Positions 15,012 to 22,694 of a DNA stretch of 29,190 nt are shown piece after piece. Made by a program: the position numbers and the translations under genes. Where the stretch lies: contig CAYWTM010000032.1 of assembly GCA_964460185.1 (NCBI GenBank), forward strand, positions 1-29,190. The letters are read 5' to 3'. The stretch comes from JAVJPJ01 sp040217295 (GTDB lineage Bacteria > Pseudomonadota > Alphaproteobacteria > Rhodobacterales > Rhodobacteraceae). The notes under the pieces were generated by a model that was given only the letters and a program-made list of their open reading frames with translations, was not told where the DNA came from and did no database searches. The stretch's first letter is position 1, and every line of letters starts with the position of its first letter.

Positions 15012-15457
15012 TTGTAGGGCTTCATGCCCGCCCGCGCCAATTCATCGGCGCGTTCGTTTTCGGGGTGGCCGGCATGGCCCTTGACCCATTCCCACGTCAC
15101 CTGGTGGCGTTTGGCGGCGTCATCCAGCCGGCGCCACAGATCTTCGTTCTTCACCGGTTTCCTGGTGGCGGTTTTCCAGCCGTTCTTTTTCCAGCTGAAC
15201 AGCCATGAGGTGATGCCGCCCTTCACATAGGCGCTGTCGGTGACAACCGTGATGGTCGACGGGCGTTCCAAGGCCTCAAGGGCCGCGATGGCGGCCAAGA
15301 GTTCCATCCGGTTGTTGGTGGTGTCAGCCTCGCCGCCGTTGAGCGCGCGTTCCTTGACGACGGTGTCGCCGTCCCTGGCCTGCAACAGGGCCCCCCACCC
15401 CCCCGGGCCGGGATTGCCCGAGCACGCCCCGTCGGTATAGGCGAACAGATCAGGCAT
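15008..15457 (-). CDS. rnhA: Ribonuclease HI
   Basis: A 149-residue RNase HI that degrades the RNA strand of RNA-DNA hybrids. The catalytic carboxylates sit at Asp9 (YTDGACSGNPGPGGWG), Glu52 (NNRMELLAA), Asp74 (VVTDSAYV) and Asp138 (NERADELA), with His128 in the flexible loop (KGHAGHPENE). The basic handle region SWKKNGWKTA, which binds the hybrid, is present. It overlaps the upstream methyltransferase by 8 bases and the downstream TRIC gene by 4. Confidence 0.97.
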   Translation of the reverse strand: MPDLFAYTDGACSGNPGPGGWGALLQARDGDTVVKERALNGGEADTTNNRMELLAAIAALEALERPSTITVVTDSAYVKGGITSWLFSWKKNGWKTATRKPVKNEDLWRRLDDAAKRHQVTWEWVKGHAGHPENERADELARAGMKPYK

Positions 15458-16037
15458 CGGCGATCAGGTGGATGTAAGGGGCGATCTCGCCGCTGAGGCC
15501 GCGATCGCGGCCGGTCGCGCGAAACACCACGTTCAAGCGCACCTGTCCGAGCATGGCGACCAGTTCCTCTTCGCTGAAATAGCTGTAATGGCGTCCTATG
15601 CTGTCGCGCTCTTCGCCCTCGCCCAGCTTCATGCCCAGATACAGCACGCCACCCGGTTTCAACGCCGTCGCCAGCGCGTCAATGTGGCGGGGAACGTCGG
15701 CCTTGCGGGCGTGCAAGAGGCTGAAGCTGGCCCAGATGCCGTCGTACAGGTCGGTGCCGGTGATATCTTCGAAACCGGCAAGGCGGGCGGGCACGCCGCG
15801 CCCCTGCGCCTCGGCCACAAAGGCGGGTGTCGCATCCACCGCATCGACGCTGACGCCCGCGCGCATCATTTCGGCCGCGTGAATGCCGGGGCCGCAGCCA
15901 AGATCCAGCACAAGCGCCGGTCGCGGCAGGCGCGCGACGAAATCGGCGATGACACCCGCCTGTTCACTGGACAATCCCATGGCCACGTAATCCTGCGCCT
16001 TGGCCTGGTACACATCGATGGTCCGGCGGTCAGTCAT
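15450..16037 (-). CDS. SAM-dependent methyltransferase, class I
   Basis: A 195-residue methyltransferase. The SAM-binding motif I is LVLDLGCGPGIHA (residues about 42-54), followed by the acidic end of strand 2 in VDAVDATPAF, FEDITG after strand 3, and a motif III-like LKPGGVLYLGMKLGEGE. The fold is the Methyltransf_11/25 type; the acceptor is unknown. The ATG at 16037 overlaps the DUF3429 stop (ATGA); the longer open frame upstream has no conserved content. Because it lies between unrelated genes in the cluster, the neighbourhood does not reveal the substrate. Confidence 0.85.
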   Translation of the reverse strand: MTDRRTIDVYQAKAQDYVAMGLSSEQAGVIADFVARLPRPALVLDLGCGPGIHAAEMMRAGVSVDAVDATPAFVAEAQGRGVPARLAGFEDITGTDLYDGIWASFSLLHARKADVPRHIDALATALKPGGVLYLGMKLGEGEERDSIGRHYSYFSEEELVAMLGQVRLNVVFRATGRDRGLSGEIAPYIHLIADA

Positions 16038-16489
16038 AGAAACGCTCCCACGGCAAGGCAGGGCACGACCACCCCGGTCAGGATCAGGCGCAGGCGCATC
16101 CACCAGGGTGGCGCCAGGCCCTGGCTCCAGAACATCCAGTCGATCATCAGGAGCGCCACGAACCCCGCACCCAGCGCCACCAGCGCCGTGGGCGGCCATG
16201 GCGACAGGCCGAAGAAGAACGCCCAGAGCGCCGGCAGCACCGACAGGGCGTAGCCGGTGGCGGCGATGCGGCCAGCGGCCCGGGTCGCAAACCCCCAGAT
16301 CACGCCGGACATGAAACACAAGATCACGACGCCATAGCCCTGCAACACCACATGGGCCGTCAGCCGCCGCCCGAACATGCCTTGCGAAAAGGCCAGCAGG
16401 TCGGGAGAGAGAACGGTGGCCGCGCCCCAGACAAAGGGGATCAGGCCAGAAAGGCCAAGGATCAGGGCGGCGGGGGGTATGCGCGTCAT
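16034..16489 (-). CDS. DUF3429 domain integral membrane protein
   Basis: A 151-residue, very hydrophobic protein with about five predicted helices. The N-terminal ALILGLSGLIPFVWGA, the central QGYGVVILCFMSGVIWGFA and a late WPPTALVALGAGF match the DUF3429 pattern as I recall it. The start at 16489 fits this domain boundary. No function is known for the family. It overlaps the methyltransferase start and sits 40 bases after the LysE gene, so it belongs to the same transcript. Confidence 0.72.
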   Translation of the reverse strand: MTRIPPAALILGLSGLIPFVWGAATVLSPDLLAFSQGMFGRRLTAHVVLQGYGVVILCFMSGVIWGFATRAAGRIAATGYALSVLPALWAFFFGLSPWPPTALVALGAGFVALLMIDWMFWSQGLAPPWWMRLRLILTGVVVPCLAVGAFL

Positions 16490-16529
16490 GGCATCGGTTC
16501 TGCCTTGGGCGGGGCGGATGGGCAAGGGG

Positions 16530-17144
16530 TCAGGCGCGTTCCAGCGCCAGCCTGCCGGCCAGGGCCGCGAAGATCCCGGCAAAGGATCGGTTCATCCATG
16601 TCATCACGCGGACCGAACCCAGGATCCAGTCGCGCGCGGCGGCGGCAAAGGCGCCGTACAGTACGAAGACCGCGAATGTCATCGCCATGAACAGACCGCC
16701 CAGGATCAGGATCTCGGCGGTGACCGTCGCCGGATTGCCGGACAGGAACGGCGTCAGCAGCGACAGGAAAAAGATCGAAAGCTTCGGGTTGAGGATATTG
16801 ATCAGCGCCCCGCGCCGGGCGACCGCAAATCCCGGCTCGACCTCGCGGCGGGGCTCGACACGCAGCGCACCACCAGATCGCAGGGCGCTGAAGGCGAGGT
16901 AGAGCAGATAGGCGACGCCCGCGAATTTCACGAAGTTGAACAGCACCGCCGAGGTGTGAAGAACCGCCGCCAGCCCAAGGGTCGCGGCCAGCAGATGCGG
17001 CACGATGCCGATGGTGCACCCAAGGGCCGCCCATGCCGAGGCCACCCGCCCCCGGCCCAGACCAACCGCCAACGTGTAGATGACGCCGGTGCCGGGTGCG
17101 ATGACGACGACCAGGGCGGTCAAAAGGAATTGCGCGGTGATCAC
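16530..17144 (-). CDS. LysE/RhtB family exporter
   Basis: A 204-residue inner-membrane exporter with about six helices. Family marks are the N-terminal VVVIAPGTGVIYTLAVGLGRGR, the helix-3 segment FVKFAGVAYLLYLAFSALRS, and FAVARRGALINILNPKLSIFFLSLL, a LysE-type motif containing the conserved NPK. Members export amino acids or related metabolites such as homoserine or threonine; specificity cannot be told. The start overlaps the stop of the upstream PPOX gene by ATGA, indicating coupling. Confidence 0.88.
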   Translation of the reverse strand: MITAQFLLTALVVVIAPGTGVIYTLAVGLGRGRVASAWAALGCTIGIVPHLLAATLGLAAVLHTSAVLFNFVKFAGVAYLLYLAFSALRSGGALRVEPRREVEPGFAVARRGALINILNPKLSIFFLSLLTPFLSGNPATVTAEILILGGLFMAMTFAVFVLYGAFAAAARDWILGSVRVMTWMNRSFAGIFAALAGRLALERA

Positions 17145-17614
17145 GAGGTGGGCTCCTGCGGGGGGACCAGCGCGGGGCCGGTCCGAAAGTAGCTGACATC
17201 ATTGGTATAGATGTTGTCCGGGGCAAGCCGTATCAGCCTGCCGGACGGGTCGTCGATGCGGGCGACCTGATCGATGAACCAACGGTTCCAACCGGGTTCC
17301 GGCCCCAGATACCGGGTCAAGAGACGCCGGAACAGGTCTGGATCCATCGGCTCGATCGTGGCCCGGCCGCGCAGGCCCAGATGGCGCAGAACGCCCTGGC
17401 GGTTGTCGTAGTCGACGATTTCGACACTTACCCGGGGGTCGCTGGCGATGCGGCGCGCAGAGCTGGCGGTGTCGTCGGACAGCATCCAAAGCGCCCCTGC
17501 ATCCCAGTGGTACCAGACCGGCGCGTTTCGCGGCGCGCCATCCCCGGCCAGCGTCGACAGGATTGCGATCAGCGGGCGCGACAGGACGGACTGCGGGTCA
17601 AAGGCCGTCGGCAT
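17141..17614 (-). CDS. PPOX-fold flavin/F420-type protein
   Basis: A 157-residue split-barrel protein: SRPLIAILSTLAGDGAPRNAPVWYHWD at the N-terminus, then LWMLSDDTASSARRIASDPRVSVEI, the usual nucleotide-flavin binding order of small PPOX proteins. A C-terminal stretch, WNRWFIDQVARIDDP, is less common. It lies three bases after the ispH stop and overlaps LysE. It differs from the second PPOX protein of this window (6251-6850) and is not a duplicate of it. Substrate unknown. Confidence 0.78.
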   Translation of the reverse strand: MPTAFDPQSVLSRPLIAILSTLAGDGAPRNAPVWYHWDAGALWMLSDDTASSARRIASDPRVSVEIVDYDNRQGVLRHLGLRGRATIEPMDPDLFRRLLTRYLGPEPGWNRWFIDQVARIDDPSGRLIRLAPDNIYTNDVSYFRTGPALVPPQEPTS

Positions 17615-17617
17615 GGG

Positions 17618-18568
17618 TCATGCAGGTTCGCGCAATACGCGGGGCACCTTGAATTCGACATTCTCGACGGCGGTTTCCACCAGTTCACGGGTCACGTCAA
17701 AGCGGTCTTCAAAGGCGTTGATGACCTCTTCGATCAACACCTCGGGCGCCGAGGCGCCAGCCGTGATCCCGATGGAGGTTATTCCCTCGAGCGCGCGCCA
17801 GTCGATATCCGACGCGCGTTGCACCAGTTGCGCATAGGTGCAGCCCGCCCGCGATCCGACCTCGACGAGGCGTTTGGAATTGGACGAATTGGGCGCACCC
17901 ACGACCAGCATGGCATCGGTTTTCGGCGCCATGGCCTTGACCGCCTCCTGACGGTTGGTGGTGGCGTAGCAGATGTCTTCCTTGTGCGGGCCGACGATGG
18001 CGGGAAACCGCGCCTGCAGGGCGGCGACGATGTCTGCCGTGTCATCGACGCTGAGGGTTGTCTGCGTGACAAAGGCCAGCTGGTCGGGATCGCGCACCTC
18101 GACCGTGGCCACGTCTTCGACCGTTTCCACCAGCAGCACCTCGCCCTGGGGCAACTGGCCCATGGTGCCCACCGTCTCGGGGTGGCCTTCATGGCCGATC
18201 ATGATCATCTGCAGGCCGTTGTCGTGGTGACGCTGCGCCTCGATATGGACCTTGGACACCAGCGGGCAGGTGGCATCAACGAAGACCATCTTGCGGCGCG
18301 CGGCCTCGGCCGGGACGGATTTGGGCACGCCATGGGCGGAAAAGATGACCGGACGGTCCTCCGGGCATTCGTGCAGTTCCGCAACGAAAACCGCGCCCTT
18401 GGCCTTCAGGTCATCGACCACGTACTTGTTGTGGACGATCTCGTGCCGGACATAGACCGGCGCGCCCCACTTCTCGATCGCCATCTCGACGATCTTGATC
18501 GCACGGTCGACGCCTGCGCAGAATCCGCGCGGGGCGGCAAGGTAGAGGGTAAGAGGCGGTTTGGTCAT
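17618..18568 (-). CDS. ispH: 4-hydroxy-3-methylbut-2-enyl diphosphate reductase
   Basis: A 316-residue IspH (LytB), the last enzyme of the MEP isoprenoid pathway, making IPP and DMAPP. The three cysteines that hold the catalytic Fe-S cluster are Cys17 (APRGFCAGV), Cys101 (VDATCPLVSK) and Cys200 (KEDICYATTNRQ). The catalytic Glu131 is in GHEGHPETVGTMGQ and the substrate-site Thr168 in FVTQTT. Length is normal. It is first in a run of seven same-strand genes down to 14388 and diverges from the cytochrome c gene across 131 bases; the cluster promoter probably lies there. Confidence 0.97.
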   Translation of the reverse strand: MTKPPLTLYLAAPRGFCAGVDRAIKIVEMAIEKWGAPVYVRHEIVHNKYVVDDLKAKGAVFVAELHECPEDRPVIFSAHGVPKSVPAEAARRKMVFVDATCPLVSKVHIEAQRHHDNGLQMIMIGHEGHPETVGTMGQLPQGEVLLVETVEDVATVEVRDPDQLAFVTQTTLSVDDTADIVAALQARFPAIVGPHKEDICYATTNRQEAVKAMAPKTDAMLVVGAPNSSNSKRLVEVGSRAGCTYAQLVQRASDIDWRALEGITSIGITAGASAPEVLIEEVINAFEDRFDVTRELVETAVENVEFKVPRVLREPA

Positions 18569-18613
18569 GGCGCGCAGCTCCGGTCAGGTGAGACAAAGAG
18601 TAAGACCTTGAAA

Positions 18614-18633
18614 ACCAAGCGTCCAGTCTTGGT
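18614..18633. promoter_or_regulatory. Inverted repeat in the ispH / cytochrome c divergent region
   Basis: ACCAAG and CTTGGT form a perfect 6-base inverted pair with an 8-base spacer, about 46 bases before the ispH start and 66 before the cytochrome gene. The position suits an operator, but six-base arms are short and could be chance. Confidence 0.25.
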
Positions 18634-18699
18634 GCTTGCGTTCCAGCAGGGGGAAGGCCTGAAACTGCAGAAAAATTTCGACCGACACACGGATATTTC

Positions 18700-19185
18700 A
18701 TGAAACGAAACGTGCAGATCATGATGGGAATCGGGCTGGCCGGCGGGATCGCGGGGGCGGGCTATGCGCTGATGGCCACCACGCCACAGGCGGACCCGTC
18801 CAGCGGACGGTTGCAATGGCAGGTGCCCGAAGTCGTGGCACGGGGCGAGGCGATCTATGTTGCCGCCTGTGCATCATGCCATGGCGCCAACCTCGAGGGT
18901 CAGGCCGATTGGCAGATGCGCGGCGCAAATGGTCGCCTGCCCGCCCCGCCGCATGACCCGACGGGGCACACCTGGCACCATCCCGACGAGATCCTGATCA
19001 CGATCACGACCCAGGGCACGGCGGCGGTGGTGGGCGGGAACTATGAAAGCGACATGATGGGGTTCGGCGACGTTTTGACAGAGACCGAGATCATTGCCGT
19101 TCTCAGCTACATCAAATCGACATGGCCCCCCGAAGTCATCGAGATCCACAACCAGATCAACGTCGATTTCGCAGCGCAACGCTGA
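18700..19185 (+). CDS. Membrane-anchored class I cytochrome c
   Basis: A 161-residue protein with an N-terminal hydrophobic helix (about residues 6-26) that serves as uncleaved anchor or signal. One heme-binding CASCH motif follows (YVAACASCHGANLEGQ), and a candidate distal Met lies in DMMGFGDVLTETEI near the end, as expected for a mono-heme class I cytochrome. It should face the periplasm and carry electrons or act as a sensor of a respiratory step. The region between heme and Met is short on known signatures, so the partner is unknown. It diverges from ispH and precedes the peroxiredoxin-like gene by about 134 bases. Confidence 0.85.
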   Translation: MKRNVQIMMGIGLAGGIAGAGYALMATTPQADPSSGRLQWQVPEVVARGEAIYVAACASCHGANLEGQADWQMRGANGRLPAPPHDPTGHTWHHPDEILITITTQGTAAVVGGNYESDMMGFGDVLTETEIIAVLSYIKSTWPPEVIEIHNQINVDFAAQR

Positions 19186-19319
19186 GCGGTGCCGGTGCCA
19201 GGGGAAACGGTCACAGCCTGTTCAAACCTCCGTGTTTCGACGGGGTCCAGCGTGATCGCGTCTTGCGCGCCCGGCCCGGCCTGTCACGTTGCGGGGGTCG
19301 ACAACAGGAGACATCGCAC

Positions 19320-19856
19320 ATGCTCATGCCACGCCGGAAAACCCCTGACCTGACCGTTCCCATGATCGGTGGTGGAACATTCGATCTGGCCGGTGAAACC
19401 GGCGAACGGGGCACGGTCGTCTGTTTCTATCGCGGCCTGCATTGCCCGATCTGCGCGACCTACCTGACCGAATTCGAAAAGCTGGCGGATGACTTCGCCA
19501 AACGCGGCGTGGGCTCGGTCGCGATCTCGTCGGATGGCCAGGACCGGGCGCAGGGCATGGTCGACAAGATCGCCGCGACACAGCTGCGATTCGGCTATGA
19601 TCTGAGCCTCAAGACAGCGCGCGAATGGGGGCTGTATATCTCGACCTCGCGGGGGAAGACCTCGATCGGGATCGAGGAACCGGCCCTGTTCGCCGAACCC
19701 GGCCTGTTCCTGATCAACCCTGACCAGACGCTTTACTACATGAGCGTGCAAACCATGCCCTTTGTCCGGCCGCATTTCCGCGAGTTGCTGGCAGCCGTCG
19801 ATTTCGCCATCGAAAAGAACTACCCGGCGCGCGGCGAATATGACGGTGAGGTCTAG
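19320..19856 (+). CDS. Peroxiredoxin-like (AhpC/TSA) protein
   Basis: A 178-residue thioredoxin-fold protein of the AhpC/TSA peroxiredoxin-like group. The active-site-like segment YRGLHCPICATYL carries a CxxC, placed as in thioredoxin-like proteins at the end of strand 1. FEKLADDFAKRGVGSVAISSD follows, and the C-terminal half keeps the typical GLFLINPDQTLYYMSVQTMPF block. It probably reduces peroxides or a related oxidant in the cytoplasm, as no signal peptide is seen. The ATG at 19320 has AGGAG nine bases upstream; an ATG at 19326 is the alternative. It ends seven bases from the convergent Fe-S protein gene. Confidence 0.82.
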   Translation: MLMPRRKTPDLTVPMIGGGTFDLAGETGERGTVVCFYRGLHCPICATYLTEFEKLADDFAKRGVGSVAISSDGQDRAQGMVDKIAATQLRFGYDLSLKTAREWGLYISTSRGKTSIGIEEPALFAEPGLFLINPDQTLYYMSVQTMPFVRPHFRELLAAVDFAIEKNYPARGEYDGEV

Positions 19857-19863
19857 GGCGGGA

Positions 19864-20850
19864 TCAATTCCTGGCCAGGCGGTCCGATCGCCGGGCCAGC
19901 TTGGCCGCGAGGTTCAGACCCACGCCGGGGCGGCTCCAGGGGCAGACGGCGATACAGATCGCGCATCCCTGGTTCTCGTTGAAGAACGGCAGGCAGGCAT
20001 CGAAATCGACATACCACTTTTCGACACCGCGCACGGTCTTCTTGTCGGGAAAGATCGCCTCGGGCGGGCAGGCATCTTCGCAAATGCGGCAATGCATGCA
20101 GAACTCGTCGATCCCGTGACTTCGCGGGGGTGTGAGCGCGAATGGCGCATCCGTCAGAACGGCCGACAGCCGGAATGATGCACCAAGTTCGGGGTTGATG
20201 ATCGATCCGTGTTTGCCCAACTCGCCAAAGCCGCAGGCCAGAGCGGGCGGGATCAGCGCCACCGCACCGGTCATCGGGCCGGTCACGGGGTCAGCCGCCC
20301 ATCCCTGAAGCCTGAGCCAGCCGGCGATATCCTTGGCCGCCTTTGCCGCGCGGCCATACTGGCGCAACACCTCGACCGACGCCGGGATTCCGGGTGCGGT
20401 TTCGATGGCCTCATAGGCGTGCTGGACCCCCAAAACGATGATGCGGCTTTGCGGCACCGTAGACCCTTCGAAGACCCAATCAGGTGACATCGGGGCCACG
20501 CCGATCATGTCACACGATCCGTCACCGACAAACCGATCCAGCGCCGCCGTCCAGGCTTCGGGGGACTGCTCGCGCGGATCGCCGGTCACATCCGGCAAGG
20601 GCGCGTCGTAGATGACCTGCCGCCAGGCCCTGATCTCCGCGAACCGGGGATCGTCCGGCGTGGCCTCGTAGAACCAGCGCTGCATGCGCCCATGGGGAAT
20701 ATCGTCGGGGTTCGGCGCCCAATACACCATGCGGGCCCGCCGCGTGTGCGCCTCGCCCAGACCATTGATGGCGTTGCCGGAAACCTCTGGCTTCAGGGCC
20801 ATTTGGTCGGGGTTCGGAGTATGGGGACGATGAGTGTTGGGGCGCGCCAT
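19864..20850 (-). CDS. Soluble reductive-dehalogenase/QueG-like double 4Fe-4S protein
   Basis: A 328-residue protein. The C-terminal third has two 4Fe-4S motifs: CxxCxxCxxxCP at Cys251/254/257/261, and Cys286 with CxxCxxxCPW at 296/299/303. The middle contains GELGKHGSIINPELGASFRLSAVLTD, which resembles the cobalamin-domain core shared by RdhA reductive dehalogenases and the epoxyqueuosine reductase QueG. There is no Tat signal, so it is cytoplasmic, unlike respiratory RdhA. It is not standard QueG, whose N-terminal DUF1730 pattern is not evident. Possible roles are reductive dehalogenation or another B12-dependent reduction. The ATG at 20850 is preferred over a TTG at 20856; a later Met at 20802 is also possible. 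Confidence 0.7.
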   Translation of the reverse strand: MARPNTHRPHTPNPDQMALKPEVSGNAINGLGEAHTRRARMVYWAPNPDDIPHGRMQRWFYEATPDDPRFAEIRAWRQVIYDAPLPDVTGDPREQSPEAWTAALDRFVGDGSCDMIGVAPMSPDWVFEGSTVPQSRIIVLGVQHAYEAIETAPGIPASVEVLRQYGRAAKAAKDIAGWLRLQGWAADPVTGPMTGAVALIPPALACGFGELGKHGSIINPELGASFRLSAVLTDAPFALTPPRSHGIDEFCMHCRICEDACPPEAIFPDKKTVRGVEKWYVDFDACLPFFNENQGCAICIAVCPWSRPGVGLNLAAKLARRSDRLARN

Positions 20851-20917
20851 GGGCAAAAGGATGCCCGCTCACACCTGCCGTGTCAAAACTTCGCGGGATG
20901 CGGCCAAGCGCCCCCGA

Positions 20918-21502
20918 TCAGGTCCTGTCAGCCGCGCTTCGTGCTCTGGGGGCGGCGAAATCAGACCCAGGTTCCCGCTGCGGGCGGCCGATGACGTCCT
21001 TCAACTCGTCCAACTCGATGAAGTTGTCGGCCTGCCGGCGCAGATCATCCGAGATCATCGGCGGCTGGCTGCGGATGGTCGACACCACCGAAACACGGCA
21101 TCCCTTGCGCTGCAGCGCCTCGACCAGCGGGCGGAAATCCCCATCGCCCGAGAACAGCACGATGTGATCGACGCGGTCCGCGATCTCCATCGCATGGACG
21201 GCCAACTCGATATCCATGTTGCCCTTGACCTTGCGTCGGCCCTGACTGTCGATGAATTCCTTTGCAGGTTTCGTGACCATCATGAAGCCGTTATAGTGCA
21301 ACCAATCCACAAGTGGCCGAATGGGAGAGTAATCGTCATTCTCGAGCAATGCCGTATAGTAGAAGGCTCGCAAGAGCTTGCCCCGCTGCATGAACTCTTT
21401 ACGCAACAGCTTGTAATCAATATCAAAATTTAACGCTTTCGCGGCTGCGTAAAGGTTGGAGCCGTCAATAAAAAGCGCCAACCGTTCATCTCTATAAAAC
21501 AT
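20918..21502 (-). CDS. NYN-domain (LabA/DUF88-type) predicted RNase
   Basis: A 194-residue NYN-domain protein with a PIN-like fold. The acidic site is made by Asp13 (LFIDGSNL), Asp97 (GNMDIEL) and Asp120/Asp122 (FSGDGDF), so it should be a metal-dependent nuclease. This is the LabA/DUF88 group, common as a single copy in alphaproteobacteria; its RNA target is unknown. The ATG at 21502 (MFYRDE) has GGAG ten bases upstream and fits relatives; a TTG six bases earlier has poorer spacing. It diverges from folK over an AT-rich spacer. Confidence 0.85.
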   Translation of the reverse strand: MFYRDERLALFIDGSNLYAAAKALNFDIDYKLLRKEFMQRGKLLRAFYYTALLENDDYSPIRPLVDWLHYNGFMMVTKPAKEFIDSQGRRKVKGNMDIELAVHAMEIADRVDHIVLFSGDGDFRPLVEALQRKGCRVSVVSTIRSQPPMISDDLRRQADNFIELDELKDVIGRPQREPGSDFAAPRARSAADRT

Positions 21503-21540
21503 TACCAATCATCTCCATCGTGCCGTCTGCATTTTTCTAG

Positions 21541-21570
21541 TTAACTAAGAACTCGAATGCCACCATTAAT
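21541..21570 (+). promoter_or_regulatory. Candidate folK promoter in AT-rich divergent spacer
   Basis: TTAACT (21541-21546) and ATTAAT (21565-21570) are separated by 18 bases and could serve as -35/-10, about 43 bases before folK. AGTTAACT (21539-21546) is a perfect 8-base palindrome. The spacer 21503-21612 is much richer in A/T than the rest of the window and must hold the promoters of both folK and the NYN gene. Confidence 0.3.
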
Positions 21571-21612
21571 TCAGGCCGCACATCCGCCGAACCATAAGGA
21601 AGAAAAACCACA

Positions 21613-22227
21613 GTGCAACAAGCAGTTGAGGACCAGCAGGCACAGATTGCATATATCGCATTGGGCTCGAACCTCCCATCGGGCGACCGCTCGCCGGCCG
21701 AGACATTGCAGAAAGCCCTGAATTACTTGGAAAATCAATCAGGCCAGCCGATAAAGGCAAGCCGAGTGTTCCGAACCCCGGCTTTCCCACCAGGCTCGGG
21801 CCCTGTATTCCTGAATGCCTGCGTTTCCATCAATTGGTCGTTATCTGCGGAATACCTGCTGAATATGCTGCATAAAATTGAAAAGGACCTGGGCCGAACC
21901 CGGCAAAACAGATGGGAGGCTCGAATCATAGATCTGGATCTCATTGCACTTGGCCAAACGGTGGCCCCCGATGCGGAAACACAGGCCCTCTGGGCGGATC
22001 TGCCCATTGACCGCGCTGCGACCGACACACCCGATCGACTGATCTTGCCGCATCCGCGCCTGGCAGAGCGCAGTTTCGTGCTGGTTCCCCTGGCCGATAT
22101 CGCCCCTGACTGGGTGCATCCCCTGACCGGCAAGTCCGTGGCCCAGATGCTGGCCGCACGCCCGGCTGCCGAACGGGCCGCGATTTTGCCCTGCGAGACG
22201 GGCCAGATTCCAGAAAACACAGGCTGA
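21613..22227 (+). CDS. folK: 2-amino-4-hydroxy-6-hydroxymethyldihydropteridine diphosphokinase
   Basis: A 204-residue HPPK, catalysing pyrophosphate transfer from ATP to the pterin in folate synthesis. The family pattern is clear: ALGSNL near the start, then RWEARIIDLDLI with the Mg-binding Asp107 and Asp109, and ILPHPRLAERSFVLVPLADIAPDW. It is about 45 residues longer than the E. coli enzyme, with extra residues before the GSN motif, between the DLDL and HPR motifs, and at the C-terminus. The GTG start is supported by AGGAAG upstream. The first half has lower GC and different codon use than its neighbours. Confidence 0.93.
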   Translation: MQQAVEDQQAQIAYIALGSNLPSGDRSPAETLQKALNYLENQSGQPIKASRVFRTPAFPPGSGPVFLNACVSINWSLSAEYLLNMLHKIEKDLGRTRQNRWEARIIDLDLIALGQTVAPDAETQALWADLPIDRAATDTPDRLILPHPRLAERSFVLVPLADIAPDWVHPLTGKSVAQMLAARPAAERAAILPCETGQIPENTG

Positions 22228-22242
22228 TGCGGCGCATCGCCC

Positions 22243-22271
22243 TTGTCATTTCCCGCACCCGGCGATAGATG
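22243..22271 (+). promoter_or_regulatory. Candidate rpoZ promoter
   Basis: TTGTCA (22243-22248) and TAGATG (22266-22271), 17 bases apart, lie about 45 bases before the rpoZ ATG. The -35 is good and the -10 only half-matches consensus. Confidence 0.33.
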
Positions 22272-22316
22272 AGCGGTTTGCACCCCCTCCCGTAGCAGAT
22301 TGTGGAGTAGCCCGTT

Positions 22317-22670
22317 ATGGCCCGCGTCACCGTTGAAGATTGCGTCGATAAAGTTCCCAACCGGTTCGAACTGGTGATGCTTGCCAGCCACCGCGCGCGC
22401 GAAATCGCGTCCGGCTCCGCGCTGACCATCGATCGCGACAACGACAAGAACCCGGTGGTCGCCCTGCGCGAAATCGCCGAGGAAACCCAAGGGGCCGACG
22501 ACCTGCGCGAGCGCCTGATCGAAAGCCATCAGACCCAGATCGAGGTCGATGAGCCCGAAGAAGACGCCATGGCGCTGTTGCAGGGCGTGGAACAGGATCG
22601 CCCGGTTCAGGACGACATGAGCGAAGAGCAGATGCTGCGCGCGCTCATGGAAGCCCAGGGCCAGCGGTAA
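22317..22670 (+). CDS. rpoZ: RNA polymerase omega subunit
   Basis: A 117-residue omega subunit, which helps assemble RNA polymerase and contacts ppGpp. The conserved N-terminal core is MARVTVEDCVDKVPNRFELV, followed by ASHRAREIASG and DNDKNPVVALREIAEE. The acidic C-terminal tail makes it longer than the E. coli protein, as is usual in alphaproteobacteria. GGAG lies nine bases before the ATG. It is followed after 24 bases by the (p)ppGpp synthetase gene, the conserved rpoZ-spoT order, tying the alarmone enzyme to one of its targets. Confidence 0.96.
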   Translation: MARVTVEDCVDKVPNRFELVMLASHRAREIASGSALTIDRDNDKNPVVALREIAEETQGADDLRERLIESHQTQIEVDEPEEDAMALLQGVEQDRPVQDDMSEEQMLRALMEAQGQR

Positions 22671-22694
22671 CCGACGGGGCAGGTTGGGACGCGG

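Noticed and set aside
17381..18703. 440-codon open frame on the plus strand opposite ispH and the PPOX gene
   Set aside because: Opposite the three IspH cysteine motifs; no features of its own.
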